Shown piece by piece: positions 8,683-17,478 of a stretch of 64,000 bases of DNA (the stretch's first letter is position 1; each line of letters starts with the position of its first letter). Source of the stretch: JAAXHH01 sp965248395 (GTDB lineage: Bacteria; JAAXHH01); the NCBI GenBank assembly GCA_965248395.1, contig OZ252103.1, forward strand, positions 2,170,001 to 2,234,000. Reading direction: 5' to 3'. The notes below the pieces were generated by a model. It saw only the letters and a program-made list of their open reading frames with translations. It had not been told where the DNA came from and made no database searches. The translations under genes were made by a program, and so were the position numbers.

Positions 8683-9587
8683 TGAAGCCCCTGGTCGAGT
8701 GCGTGCCCAATTTCAGTGAAGGGCGCGATTCGGGCATCGTGGAGGCCATAGCCGCCGGTATCGCCGCCACCGATGGCGTTCACCTGGCCGGCATGGAAAT
8801 GGACGCGGACCACAACCGCTCCGTGATCACCTTCATGGGTTCGCCCGAAAACGTGGCAAAGGGAGCTTACGAAGCCTGCAGTACGGCCCGGACCCTGATC
8901 GATCTCAGACGGCACCGCGGCGTTCATCCACGCATCGGCGCCACGGATGTCGTCCCCTTCGTTCCCCTCTCCGGCTACTCGACGGACGACTGCGTCTCCC
9001 TCGCACGGTTCTGCGGTCGTCAGATCGGCCAATCCCTCCAGATCCCGGTGTATTTCTACGGGCACGCCGCTCTCAATGCGCGTCGCGGTGATCTCCCGGC
9101 GATTCGCCACCGGGGATTCGAGGGACTGGCAGGGGAAATACAGCAGGACCCCGATCGAATGCCCGACGCCGGACCAGGCGAGATCCACGTTTCCGCCGGC
9201 GCCACCGCGGTGGGCGTTCGCGAAATCCTCGTCGCCTACAACGTCAACCTGGATACCGACGACGTACGCGTCGCCCGTGCGATCGCCCACGAAATCCGGG
9301 AGAAAAACAGCGGCCTGCCCGGTGTCCGGGCCCTCGGACTGTTTCTACCGGAAAGGCGCCTCGCGCAGGTTTCCACGAATCTGACCGACTACCGAAATAC
9401 GAATATGGCCGAGACCTTTCATACGGTAGCACGTATCGCCGAAGTCCGGGGTGTCGAGGTTCTGGAGAGCGAACTGGTCGGACTCGCCCCCCGTGAGGCC
9501 ATGGGCGGCGCGGCACCCGAAGATCTGCGCATGGAGCCTATGGATCCGAACCGGTACCTGGAATACCATACTCGTCTCTTCACCTGA
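8682..9587 (+). CDS. ftcD: Glutamate formimidoyltransferase
   Basis: A 301-residue stand-alone formiminotransferase domain (ECVPNFSEGRD at the N-terminus, then HRGVHPRIGATDVVPFVPL and GLFLPERRLAQVSTNLTDY). It transfers the formimino group between N-formimidoyl-glutamate and tetrahydrofolate in histidine breakdown. The cyclodeaminase domain of bifunctional FTCD is absent, as is common in bacteria, and no hut genes are in the window. The start overlaps the preceding RraA-like stop by one base, so it is coupled to that gene. Confidence 0.9.
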   Translation: MKPLVECVPNFSEGRDSGIVEAIAAGIAATDGVHLAGMEMDADHNRSVITFMGSPENVAKGAYEACSTARTLIDLRRHRGVHPRIGATDVVPFVPLSGYSTDDCVSLARFCGRQIGQSLQIPVYFYGHAALNARRGDLPAIRHRGFEGLAGEIQQDPDRMPDAGPGEIHVSAGATAVGVREILVAYNVNLDTDDVRVARAIAHEIREKNSGLPGVRALGLFLPERRLAQVSTNLTDYRNTNMAETFHTVARIAEVRGVEVLESELVGLAPREAMGGAAPEDLRMEPMDPNRYLEYHTRLFT

Positions 9588-9611
9588 CCTGCCTTCCAGA
9601 ATCTAAATTGC

Positions 9612-9640
9612 TTGACTCCGTGCCGCCTTCATCATATCAT
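9612..9640 (+). promoter_or_regulatory. Sigma70-type promoter of the Rrf2-cysK run
   Basis: TTGACT at 9612-9617 and TATCAT at 9635-9640 are separated by exactly 17 bases, 46 bases before the Rrf2 start codon. The inverted repeat listed next would overlap the expected transcription start, a good place for autorepression. Confidence 0.55.
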
Positions 9641-9650
9641 GTTGACTAAA

Positions 9651-9662
9651 TTAGTAAACTAA
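9651..9662. promoter_or_regulatory. Candidate Rrf2 operator
   Basis: TTAGTAAACTAA is a perfect inverted repeat (TTAGT-AA-ACTAA) inside the AT-rich stretch 9642-9665, just downstream of the -10 box and 24 bases before the regulator gene. Rrf2 proteins bind AT-rich dyads of this type, so autoregulation is inferred. Confidence 0.45.
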
Positions 9663-9685
9663 AGCCCATTGGCCAGGGAGGACGC

Positions 9686-10126
9686 ATGCGGGTTTCAGCA
9701 AAGGCGGAGTATGCGTGCAGGGCGGTGCTGGAGTTGACGCGTTATCACAACAAGGCGGAAGTTATCCATATCAGCGACATCGCCGTCAGACAGTCCATTC
9801 CGGAAAAATATCTCGTACAGATCCTCCTGCAGTTACAACGCGCCGGACTGGTCCGGAGCAAGCGCGGAGCGACCGGCGGTTACTCACTCGCCAAGGCCCC
9901 GGGCGAGATCTCGCTGGGTGATGTAATTCGGGCGATGGACGGCGCCTTGATATCCATCGAAAGCCTGTCCGGCGACACAGAAATGACCGACCAGCTGAGC
10001 GGACAACACGTATTGAAGGACGTTTGGCTGGGCGTGCAGGAAAAACTCGGCGAAATCATGAACGGCATCACATTCGAAGACATTTCCAAGCAGGCGCAAA
10101 AGAGCCTGTCCATGTACTACATCTAA
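9686..10126 (+). CDS. Rrf2-family transcriptional regulator without cluster cysteines
   Basis: A 146-residue winged-helix regulator. The N-terminus MRVSAKAEYACRAVLELT, the recognition region IPEKYLVQILLQLQRAGLV and the wing SKRGATGGYSLAK are typical of Rrf2 (IscR, CymR, NsrR). The three cysteines that hold a [2Fe-2S] cluster in IscR/NsrR are missing, so it resembles CymR-type members that sense through partner proteins or small molecules. It is directly followed by cysK, and CymR proteins work with CysK to control cysteine metabolism, so it probably regulates sulfur assimilation here. Confidence 0.88.
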   Translation: MRVSAKAEYACRAVLELTRYHNKAEVIHISDIAVRQSIPEKYLVQILLQLQRAGLVRSKRGATGGYSLAKAPGEISLGDVIRAMDGALISIESLSGDTEMTDQLSGQHVLKDVWLGVQEKLGEIMNGITFEDISKQAQKSLSMYYI

Positions 10127-10136
10127 AGGATAGCCC

Positions 10137-11084
10137 GTGACGTCCGGGAACGGAATATATAACAGCGCGCTCGATCTTATCGGCCACACGCCATTGATTC
10201 GACTGGGACGGGTAAACGAAGTTTCAGGTGTCGATCTGCTCGGCAAGCTCGAATCGGACAACCCTGGTGGCAGCGTCAAGGACCGCGTGGGCTTGAACAT
10301 GATCGTGGACGCCGAGCGACGTGGCGTGCTCGAACCGGGCGGCACGATCGTGGAGCCGACGAGCGGCAACACGGGACTCGGCCTGAGCATGGTGGCCGCG
10401 GTAAAGGGCTACAAGGTCATTCTCGTCATGCCGGACAACATGAGTACGGAAAGACGTGTGCTGCTGACCTCGTACGGCGCGGAACTGGTCCTGACGCAGG
10501 GCATGTTGGGCATGGCCGGCGCCGTGCTGAAGGCGGAGGAGATCATTCGCGAGCATCCCGGCTACTTCATGCCCCAGCAGTTCAAGAACCCCGCCAACGT
10601 CGAAATACACCGGAAGACTACGGCCGAAGAGATCTGGGAGGCGACCGAGGGCAGAATCGACGCGTTCGTGGCCGCCGTAGGCACCGGCGGTACGCTGACG
10701 GGCGTGGGTCAGTATCTGAAGGAAAAAGACGAACGCATCCGCGTTATCGCGGTGGAACCCTCGTTGTCCCCCGTGATATCGGGCAAACCCGTGGAGAGCC
10801 TCGTGCACGCCATCCAGGGCATCGGCGCCGGTTTCATTCCAGATATCCTGGATATGTCGATTATCGACGAGATAATGTTGATCGACGACGATGAAGCATA
10901 CCAGACGGCTCGCCGCCTGTGCCTGGTGGAAGGGCTTCTGGTGGGCATATCGGCAGGCGCCAACGTATGCGCCAGCCTGAAGGTGGCGGAGAACATGGGA
11001 GAAGGAAGGATCGTGACGATCCTGTGCGATACAGGCGAAAGATACCTGAGCATCCGAGAGTACTTTGAAGGACAGGGTGATTAA
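10137..11084 (+). CDS. cysK: Cysteine synthase (O-acetylserine sulfhydrylase family)
   Basis: A PLP-dependent fold II enzyme of 315 residues forming cysteine from an activated serine and sulfide or a carrier thiocarboxylate. Key elements: NPGGSVKDR with the PLP lysine K48, the substrate loop TSGNTG, the phosphate loop GTGGT, and the C-terminal ISAGAN. It starts with GTG ten bases after the Rrf2 gene. The adjacent sulfur-carrier-like gene at 11101 makes a CysM/CysO-like route from a protein thiocarboxylate plausible, so the sulfur donor is uncertain. Confidence 0.92.
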   Translation: MTSGNGIYNSALDLIGHTPLIRLGRVNEVSGVDLLGKLESDNPGGSVKDRVGLNMIVDAERRGVLEPGGTIVEPTSGNTGLGLSMVAAVKGYKVILVMPDNMSTERRVLLTSYGAELVLTQGMLGMAGAVLKAEEIIREHPGYFMPQQFKNPANVEIHRKTTAEEIWEATEGRIDAFVAAVGTGGTLTGVGQYLKEKDERIRVIAVEPSLSPVISGKPVESLVHAIQGIGAGFIPDILDMSIIDEIMLIDDDEAYQTARRLCLVEGLLVGISAGANVCASLKVAENMGEGRIVTILCDTGERYLSIREYFEGQGD

Positions 11085-11100
11085 GAGGAGGAACCGTTAG

Positions 11101-11391
11101 ATGGCCGTTACCGTTCGTATTCCAACACCGCTGCGCAAGTTGACCGGCAACCGGTCCGAAGTCGAAATCGATGGCGAGACCGTCGAGTCGCTGATCGGAA
11201 ACATGGAGGCATCCTATCCCGGAATCCGGGATCGCATCTGCGACGAGTCCGGGAAGGTGCGCCGGTTCATAAACATCTACATTAACGAAGAAGATATCCG
11301 GTTTCTGGACGGTACCGACACCACGGTGAAGGCGGGAGACCGGGTTTCAATCGTTCCTGCCATCGCGGGTGGTCTACGGGACAACGGCTGA
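11101..11391 (+). CDS. CysO/ThiS-like sulfur-carrier protein with C-terminal extension
   Basis: A 96-residue beta-grasp protein (VTVRIPTPLRKLTG near the start; GDRVSIVPAIAGG near the end). In carriers such as CysO the chain ends at Gly-Gly, where sulfur is loaded. Here five residues (LRDNG) follow, so maturation would need a protease, as known for QbsE-type carriers. GAGGA lies about eight bases before ATG. Lying directly behind cysK and in front of thrB, it is probably the sulfur donor for the cysteine synthase. No Mec/JAMM protease or MoeB-like activating enzyme is in the window. Confidence 0.8.
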   Translation: MAVTVRIPTPLRKLTGNRSEVEIDGETVESLIGNMEASYPGIRDRICDESGKVRRFINIYINEEDIRFLDGTDTTVKAGDRVSIVPAIAGGLRDNG

Positions 11392-12296
11392 TGTCCTCCG
11401 TGCGGGTGCGTGTACCCGCGACCACCGGCAACCTGGGTTCCGGCTACGACTGCGCCGGCATGGCCCTTGGTCTCTACAACGCCGTCGAGTTTACTGAAAC
11501 GGAATCCGGCCTGGATGTGGTCGTGGAAGGCGAAGGGGCCGACGCGGTGCCCCGTGACGAAGGCAACCTGTGCATCGTCTCCGCACGGGCCGTTTTCGAC
11601 GCCGCGGACTGGCAACCCTCCGGTCTTCGGGCCCGCATGCACCACGCTATTCCCGTGTCCCGCGGCATGGGCAGCAGCGGGGTCGCCATCGTGGCGGGCG
11701 CCGTGGCGGCCAACGAACTCGCGGGACGGTCGCTCGGCACCTCCGAACTCCTCCGGATCTGCTCCGACCTGGAAGGGCACCCGGACAATGTCGTTCCTTC
11801 GTTGCTCGGTGGACTCTCCATAAGCGGCGAGCGATCGGGAACGATCGTGTACCAGACCTTCCCGGTACCTGCCGAAATCAAGGCCATCGTGGCCATTCCC
11901 GAATTTACCCTCGACACGAAAGTAGCCCGCGGCGTCCTTCCTGAAGCGGTATCCATGGAAGACGCGGTTTTCAACCTGTGCAGCGTGGGACTGCTCGTGG
12001 GGGGCATGCTGACGGGGAACTACGCCCTGCTCAGGGATGGCATGGCCGACCGCCTGCACCAACCCTACCGGCAACAACTGATTCCCGGTTTGGCGGAGGT
12101 CACCGGGGAGGCCCTGGATGCCGGCGCCCACGGAGCGGCCCTCAGCGGCGCAGGTCCGACGGTCATTGCCCTTGCGACGGAAAACTACGAACGGATCGGT
12201 GAGGCCATGACCGGGGCTTTTGCCCGGCACGGCGTCTCCGGGCAATACCGGATCCTCCCCATTGACAACGGCGGATGCCAGGTCCAGACGGACTGA
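11391..12296 (+). CDS. thrB: Homoserine kinase
   Basis: A 301-residue GHMP-family kinase phosphorylating homoserine on the way to threonine. The ATP loop PVSRGMGSSGVAIVAG is the family signature; the N-terminal VRVPATTGNLGSGYDCAGMAL and the C-terminal GAALSGAGPTVIAL are the other two GHMP motifs. The start codon shares a base with the preceding carrier stop (TGATG), so both are translated together. A homoserine-derived acceptor for sulfur would link it to the carrier, but thrB fits equally well as a plain amino-acid gene. Confidence 0.93.
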   Translation: MSSVRVRVPATTGNLGSGYDCAGMALGLYNAVEFTETESGLDVVVEGEGADAVPRDEGNLCIVSARAVFDAADWQPSGLRARMHHAIPVSRGMGSSGVAIVAGAVAANELAGRSLGTSELLRICSDLEGHPDNVVPSLLGGLSISGERSGTIVYQTFPVPAEIKAIVAIPEFTLDTKVARGVLPEAVSMEDAVFNLCSVGLLVGGMLTGNYALLRDGMADRLHQPYRQQLIPGLAEVTGEALDAGAHGAALSGAGPTVIALATENYERIGEAMTGAFARHGVSGQYRILPIDNGGCQVQTD

Positions 12297-12322
12297 ACCC
12301 CAACTAAACCGGTAACGATACC

Positions 12323-13507
12323 ATGGGCGCACTCACGGACATTCGCGTCATCGACCTGACCCGGGTGCTCGCGGGTCCCTTCACGACCATGACCCTGGGA
12401 GACCTGGGCGCCGAAGTGATCAAGGTCGAACCCTTCGGCGGCGACGAGGCGAGGGGATTCGGTCCCTTCAAAGAGGACGTGAGCGGGTATTTCGAGAATG
12501 TCAACCGGGGGAAGAAGAGCATCGCGATCGACCTGAAGCATCCCGCGGGACGGGATATCCTGCTCGGGTTGATTGAAAAGTCGGACGTGCTGGTGGAAAA
12601 CTTCCGCCCCGGCGTAATGAAGAAGCTCGGGCTGGATTACGAGACCCTGCGATCGCAGTTCCCGGGACTGACCTACGCGGCCTGTTCCGGATTCGGGCAG
12701 ACCGGTCCCTACGCCCGGCGCGGCGCCTACGACATGATCATCCAGGGCATGGGCGGCATCGTCAGCATAACAGGCGAACCGGACCGCCCTCCTGTCCGGG
12801 TAGGCGTATCCATTGGGGACATCGCCGCGGCACTCTACTCCTGTATAGGTATTCTCACGGCCCTGTTCTCCCGTACACAGACAGGTATGGGCCAGATGGT
12901 GGACATCGGCATGCTGGACTGCCAGGTCGCCCTGCTCGAAAACGCCATTGCCCGGTTCGACATGACGGGCACCGTACCGGAACCCCTCGGGGCCAGGCAT
13001 CCGTCCATTACGCCCTTCCAGGCCGTCGAGACCCGGGACGGCTGGATCATGATCGCGGCGGGCAACAACGTGCTCTGGCGCCGGTTGTGTGAAGTCATTG
13101 GCCGGGAGGACCTGGTCGACGACGAAAGGTTCAAGGACAACAACCTTCGCACGGAGCACCACGCCGAACTTCACACGGAACTGAGCGAGGTTTTCAAGGA
13201 ACGAACCACAGAGGTATGGTTGAAAATGCTGGATTCGGCCGAGATACCCTGCGGCCCCATACAGAACATCCAGCAGGTCGTGGAAGATCCCCAGGTGCTG
13301 GCCCGGGATATGATCGTGCGGATACTGCATCCCATCGCCGGTCCGCTGCGCATGGCCGGCTCCCCGCTCAAACTATCGGACACTCCACCCGAAATTACCA
13401 GGCATGCCCCCGCCCTGGGCGAACACACGGACCAGGTCCTTCAGTCGCTGCTGGGCTCATCATCAGGTGACCTGGCGCAGTGGCGGGATTCGGATGTGAT
13501 CCGGTAG
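12323..13507 (+). CDS. CaiB/BaiF family (type III) CoA-transferase
   Basis: A 394-residue family III CoA-transferase. The N-terminus (DIRVIDLTRVLAGPF) and the GADVIKVE-like segment (GAEVIKVEPFGGD) are diagnostic; the active-site Asp that forms the acyl anhydride is D166 in GVSIGDIAAA. It moves CoA between organic acids; the pair of acids cannot be told from sequence. The gene lies 26 bases after thrB and ends the plus-strand run, with a convergent gene beyond. Confidence 0.92.
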   Translation: MGALTDIRVIDLTRVLAGPFTTMTLGDLGAEVIKVEPFGGDEARGFGPFKEDVSGYFENVNRGKKSIAIDLKHPAGRDILLGLIEKSDVLVENFRPGVMKKLGLDYETLRSQFPGLTYAACSGFGQTGPYARRGAYDMIIQGMGGIVSITGEPDRPPVRVGVSIGDIAAALYSCIGILTALFSRTQTGMGQMVDIGMLDCQVALLENAIARFDMTGTVPEPLGARHPSITPFQAVETRDGWIMIAAGNNVLWRRLCEVIGREDLVDDERFKDNNLRTEHHAELHTELSEVFKERTTEVWLKMLDSAEIPCGPIQNIQQVVEDPQVLARDMIVRILHPIAGPLRMAGSPLKLSDTPPEITRHAPALGEHTDQVLQSLLGSSSGDLAQWRDSDVIR

Positions 13508-13637
13508 GAAGTAACCGATTTGGTGAAATGGAAGCTCCTTTCCAACGAATCCCATTGGTGCGACACTGTACGATCTACCTTTTCTGACCTGTCGGTGCTG
13601 CCATTGCCTGAGCATGAATCGCGTCTTTCAGATCGGA

Positions 13638-16295
13638 TCATCTTACTACGCAGTTGAGTGGAATCCAGTTCTCTGACGTTCCTGCCAACCTGCGCGCAAA
13701 CGTTGTAGTGGGCAAGGCATACGCATCGGCCTGCGTTTCGTCGACGACGTACCCTAGGTCGGCCAGGGACCGGATGGTGATCAGACTCATCGCATCGGGC
13801 GTGGTCGATTCGGGATTTATGAATCCATCCATGAGTTCTTCGGGACCGATCACGGAATTCCGCCAGTGTGAGTCTTGGGTTCCCGCACCTCCTTCCTCGT
13901 TCTCCACCGGCACCTTGGCCCCCGAGTAACCTAAGCCGCCCACCGCATCGAACCCCGCGATCGCCTCGATTCCGGTGAAGTGCGTATCGGGCGGAGGAAG
14001 AATTGGTTCGTCATCCGGGTCGATCGAAGGGTTCTCAAGCAGATCGAGTTCTTTCCACAAATGAGTCCCAAACCCCAGTGCGTGGGCGATCTCGTGCAGA
14101 ATTAGGTCGTGCAGTGCTACTGAATTTAAACGGGTCAGGGCGTCCGTGTCGAAGGTCATCCTCCCCACATATGGTAAAGCAGATGACGACCGGATGAGAT
14201 ATGGACCAGCACTTGCGAGCGTACCCTTTTCGCCGTCGATAGAAGCGATTCGCGCGTAGATCACTATGTCGTCTACGTAACCGAACAACCGTTCGTAGTC
14301 GCCGTTATCGAAGAGATCGTCTACCGTTACCGTCTCTGACGAAGCCCCAAACCTCTCGTCAGGGAGATCATCTGCTATGACGCGCTCCCAACGTACGGCC
14401 GCAGTTCCGGCGGCCTCCACCATGGATGCATCGGGATCTTCGCCAACCCAGAAGATCTCGATATCGAAGGTATTGGGATTCGGAGCGTTTGCGAGCCGCC
14501 ACAATCCCGACTCGGCGTACTGTGTCCGAGTACCGCATCTATACGCGAGCGTGCCTTTGGCAGGCGCGGTAAAGGTCAGCGAGGTGATGCATCGAACGCC
14601 TGTGGCGTCGTATAGTTGCGTCAGTCTCCCGGAATTCGTTCCCGTGATCGAATAGGTGTACGATCCGGCCAGTGTACCACCAACCGGTTCCGTAAAGCGG
14701 CCTTCAGACGTAAATTCGATATCCAAAGCGTGCGTAGTCGATAGTATCTTTCCGGCGAAACGCGTATCGAATTCACGCTGATCGGACGCTGCAAAACCGG
14801 GCCTCGCATCCGCGCAACTGGCTACGTTTTGTTCGGCAATCCCGCTGAGCCAATCCATAAACTCGACGTCGGCCGGCGCACACACCTGCGTTCCCTGAAG
14901 CTGCAGTTCGGTGAGATTGACCAATTGCAGCAGTTCCGGCTCTAATGCACCGATCAACCTGTTATTGGCGAGACTCAACCGCGTGAGCAGTGTCAAGTAT
15001 CCGAGATCTGGGGGGATGATACCGATCAACTCGTTAGTGTGGAGATTTAGTACGGTCAGATTGGCGAGTTGTCCGAGTTCTGGGGAGATGATCCCTGTCA
15101 ACTGGTTCGAGGAAAGATACAGCTTTTCAAGTCTGGTGAGTTGTCCTAGTTCTTGGGGAATGGTCCCCGTAAGTTGATTACCCCAGAGATATAGCAGCTT
15201 GAGGTTAGCGAGTTGTCCGATATCTGGCGGGATGCTTCCTGTCAATTGATTGTTGTACAGATTCAACCTGGTGAGATTGGTGAGTTGTCCTATTTCCGCA
15301 GGGATGGTCCCTGTTAGTTGGTTTGAGGAAAGATACAGTTCAGTGAGATTGGTGAGTTGTCCGATTCCCGGAGATATACTCCCGGTCAGTTGGTTCGATG
15401 CTAGAGACAGTAGTTCGGTGAGTTGTGTGAGTTGTCCGATATCTGGCGGGATGCTTCCTGTCAATTGATTGTTGTACAGATTCAACCTGGTGAGATTGGT
15501 GAGTTGTCCTATTTCCGCAGGGATGGTCCCTGTTAGTTGGTTTGAGGAAAGATCCAGCTTTTCAAGTCTGGTGAGTTGTCCTAGTTCTTGGGGAATGGTC
15601 CCCGTAAGTTGATTACCCCAGAGATATAGCAGCTTGAGGTTAGCGAGTTGTCCGATATCTGGCGGGATGTTCCCTGTCAACTGGTTCGAGGAAAGCGCGA
15701 GTGTTTCAAGACTAGCAAGCATTCCCAACTCTGGTATAAGGGTTCCCCTGAGGCTGTTTTCATGGAGGCTGAGTCTGGTCACCCGACCGTTTACGTCGGT
15801 GGTCACGCCGTGCCAGGACCCCACGGTCCCCTCGCTCAGCCAACCGCCTTGATTCGTCCAGTTCCGCCCGTCTGTGGCATTGTACAGTTTGACAAGAACC
15901 TCTCGTTCCAGATCAGGACCCATGACGGTGACGGTAGCTCGCCCGGTCGCGCTTCCCGACCGGACGGTGATCTGCGTAATCCCGTTTTCCACGGCGGTGA
16001 CCAGTCCTTGGGGGCTCACGGTGGCGACGGCGGTGTTTGCGCTGGACCATGAAACCGCGGCGGCCGGTATAGGATTGCTATTCGCGTCCACTACTGAAGC
16101 TTTGAGTTGAACGGTCTGGCCTATGGCTTTAAGGTTAGCCGCAGATGGCGTAATCAGAACACGGGAAGGAACCGGCGTGGTCGGCGTAGTCGGCGTAGTC
16201 GGTCTTGTTGGACTGTCCTTTCCGCAAGTGTTCAGAACTAAAAACGAAAACAAGCATACCATTACGCCTATCCAGTTACGAACAGCATAAACCAT
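13638..16295 (-). CDS. Lipoprotein with Big2, leucine-rich repeats and a leishmanolysin-like protease domain
   Basis: An 885-residue exported protein. A hydrophobic leader ends at a lipobox-like LNTC, then a Pro-Thr linker. A Big2-type Ig domain (about 45-130) precedes some thirteen plant-type LRRs of the NQLTGTIPxELGQLTxL kind (about 150-480). The C-terminal part has HEIAH (H734, E735, H738), a distant DSHW (H810) and a Met-turn ELMDG, the arrangement of M8 leishmanolysins. An LRR-metalloprotease fusion suggests a surface enzyme recognising proteins or glycans. I chose ATG 16295 over the adjacent TTG; neither has a clear ribosome site. Confidence 0.85.
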   Translation of the reverse strand: MVYAVRNWIGVMVCLFSFLVLNTCGKDSPTRPTTPTTPTTPVPSRVLITPSAANLKAIGQTVQLKASVVDANSNPIPAAAVSWSSANTAVATVSPQGLVTAVENGITQITVRSGSATGRATVTVMGPDLEREVLVKLYNATDGRNWTNQGGWLSEGTVGSWHGVTTDVNGRVTRLSLHENSLRGTLIPELGMLASLETLALSSNQLTGNIPPDIGQLANLKLLYLWGNQLTGTIPQELGQLTRLEKLDLSSNQLTGTIPAEIGQLTNLTRLNLYNNQLTGSIPPDIGQLTQLTELLSLASNQLTGSISPGIGQLTNLTELYLSSNQLTGTIPAEIGQLTNLTRLNLYNNQLTGSIPPDIGQLANLKLLYLWGNQLTGTIPQELGQLTRLEKLYLSSNQLTGIISPELGQLANLTVLNLHTNELIGIIPPDLGYLTLLTRLSLANNRLIGALEPELLQLVNLTELQLQGTQVCAPADVEFMDWLSGIAEQNVASCADARPGFAASDQREFDTRFAGKILSTTHALDIEFTSEGRFTEPVGGTLAGSYTYSITGTNSGRLTQLYDATGVRCITSLTFTAPAKGTLAYRCGTRTQYAESGLWRLANAPNPNTFDIEIFWVGEDPDASMVEAAGTAAVRWERVIADDLPDERFGASSETVTVDDLFDNGDYERLFGYVDDIVIYARIASIDGEKGTLASAGPYLIRSSSALPYVGRMTFDTDALTRLNSVALHDLILHEIAHALGFGTHLWKELDLLENPSIDPDDEPILPPPDTHFTGIEAIAGFDAVGGLGYSGAKVPVENEEGGAGTQDSHWRNSVIGPEELMDGFINPESTTPDAMSLITIRSLADLGYVVDETQADAYALPTTTFARRLAGTSENWIPLNCVVR
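15117..15670 (-). repeat. Near-identical LRR-unit duplications inside the lipoprotein gene
   Basis: The stretch 15210-15334 is repeated without visible change at 15429-15553 (offset 219 bp, 73 codons), and 15121-15234 is repeated at 15556-15669 (offset 435 bp, 145 codons). Both offsets are in frame and span whole 24-residue LRR units. The DNA-level identity implies recent expansion or gene conversion, not ancient repeats. Confidence 0.85.
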
Positions 16296-16384
16296 CAAGA
16301 GTATACCTATTGTGTTTAGCTGGATAAGTTCGGAAAAGAGCCGACTTGGGATTTAGTAAACTACTTCTTGGCCAGAACCGCGAT

Positions 16385-17437
16385 TCACCTGACTGCGTCG
16401 GCCACGAGGTCGCCGACCTCGCTGGTGCCGTATCCCATCCTGCCCGCGTCCATGCTCTTCATCCTGGTGCTCACGACGTCGATGATGGCGCGCTCCACGG
16501 CATCGGAGGCCTGCGCTTCTCCCAACTGCGCCAGCATCATTTGGCAGGAGGCGATCGCCGCGATGGGATTGATTACGTTCTGACCCGTGTATTTCGGCGC
16601 CGAACCCCCGATGGGCTCGAACATGGAGGTGCCCGCGGGGTTGATGTTGCCTCCCGCGGCGATGCCCATGCCACCCTGAATTATGGCGCCCAGGTCAGTA
16701 ATGATATCTCCGAACATGTTGGTCGTCACGATGACGTCGAACCACTCGGGATTCTTCACCATCCACATGCATGTCGCGTCCACGTGGGCATAGTCGGCGG
16801 TGATGCCCGGGTATTCCTCGGCGACTTCGTAGAACACCCGCTCCCAGAGGTCGTGGGCGTAGGTCAGCACGTTGGTCTTGGCGCAGAGGGTCACCTTGTT
16901 CTGTTTGTTGCGCGCCTTCGCCGTCTCGAAGGCGAAGCGGATGCAGCGTTCAACGCCCTTGCGGGTATTGATGGATTCCTGCACTGCGATCTCGTCGGGC
17001 GTGCCCTTCTTGTATACGCCGCCGGCGCCGACGTACAGGTCCTCGGTGTTTTCCCGGACCACGACGAAGTCGATATCCTCCGGCCCCTTGTCCTTGAGCG
17101 GGCAGTCCACGCCGGGATACAGCTTGACGGGACGCAGGTTGATATACAAATCCAGTTCGAAGCGGATGGTGAGGAGGATGCCCTTTTCCAGCAGGCCCGG
17201 CGGACAGTCCGGGTGTCCGATGGCGCCGAGGTAGATGGCGTCGTAGTGACCCAGCTCAGCCAGTCCCTCCCGCGGCAGGATGTCTCCCGTCCTCAGGTAT
17301 CTTTCACCACCAAAATCGTATTCCGTGAGTTCATAGTCGAATGAAAACATTTCAGAAGCCGTTTTGAGCACTTTCAGCCCCTCACGCACGACTTCCGGAC
17401 CGGTCCCGTCGCCCGGAATGACCGCGATATTGTACAA
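16385..17437 (-). CDS. leuB: 3-isopropylmalate dehydrogenase
   Basis: A 350-residue isocitrate/isopropylmalate dehydrogenase: IPGDGTGPEVV at the N-terminus, the substrate-binding RENTEDLYVG segment, and the metal-binding NMFGDIITDLGA plus GSAPKYTGQNVINP. It oxidatively decarboxylates 3-isopropylmalate in leucine synthesis. The start is TTG with GGAGG five bases upstream. It is the last gene of the ilv-leu operon, 41 bases after leuA; no leuC or leuD is in the window. A tartrate or homoisocitrate dehydrogenase is possible from sequence alone, but the context favours LeuB. Confidence 0.88.
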   Translation of the reverse strand: MYNIAVIPGDGTGPEVVREGLKVLKTASEMFSFDYELTEYDFGGERYLRTGDILPREGLAELGHYDAIYLGAIGHPDCPPGLLEKGILLTIRFELDLYINLRPVKLYPGVDCPLKDKGPEDIDFVVVRENTEDLYVGAGGVYKKGTPDEIAVQESINTRKGVERCIRFAFETAKARNKQNKVTLCAKTNVLTYAHDLWERVFYEVAEEYPGITADYAHVDATCMWMVKNPEWFDVIVTTNMFGDIITDLGAIIQGGMGIAAGGNINPAGTSMFEPIGGSAPKYTGQNVINPIAAIASCQMMLAQLGEAQASDAVERAIIDVVSTRMKSMDAGRMGYGTSEVGDLVADAVR

Positions 17438-17478
17438 GTGTTCCTCCCACGTATTTTAATTGGAAATTCGGGGTTGGA

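Noticed and set aside
17430..17437. TTGTACAA at the leuB start codon as another array member
   Set aside because: A single box inside coding sequence with no neighbours at 20-bp spacing; it is the TTG start plus the next codons.
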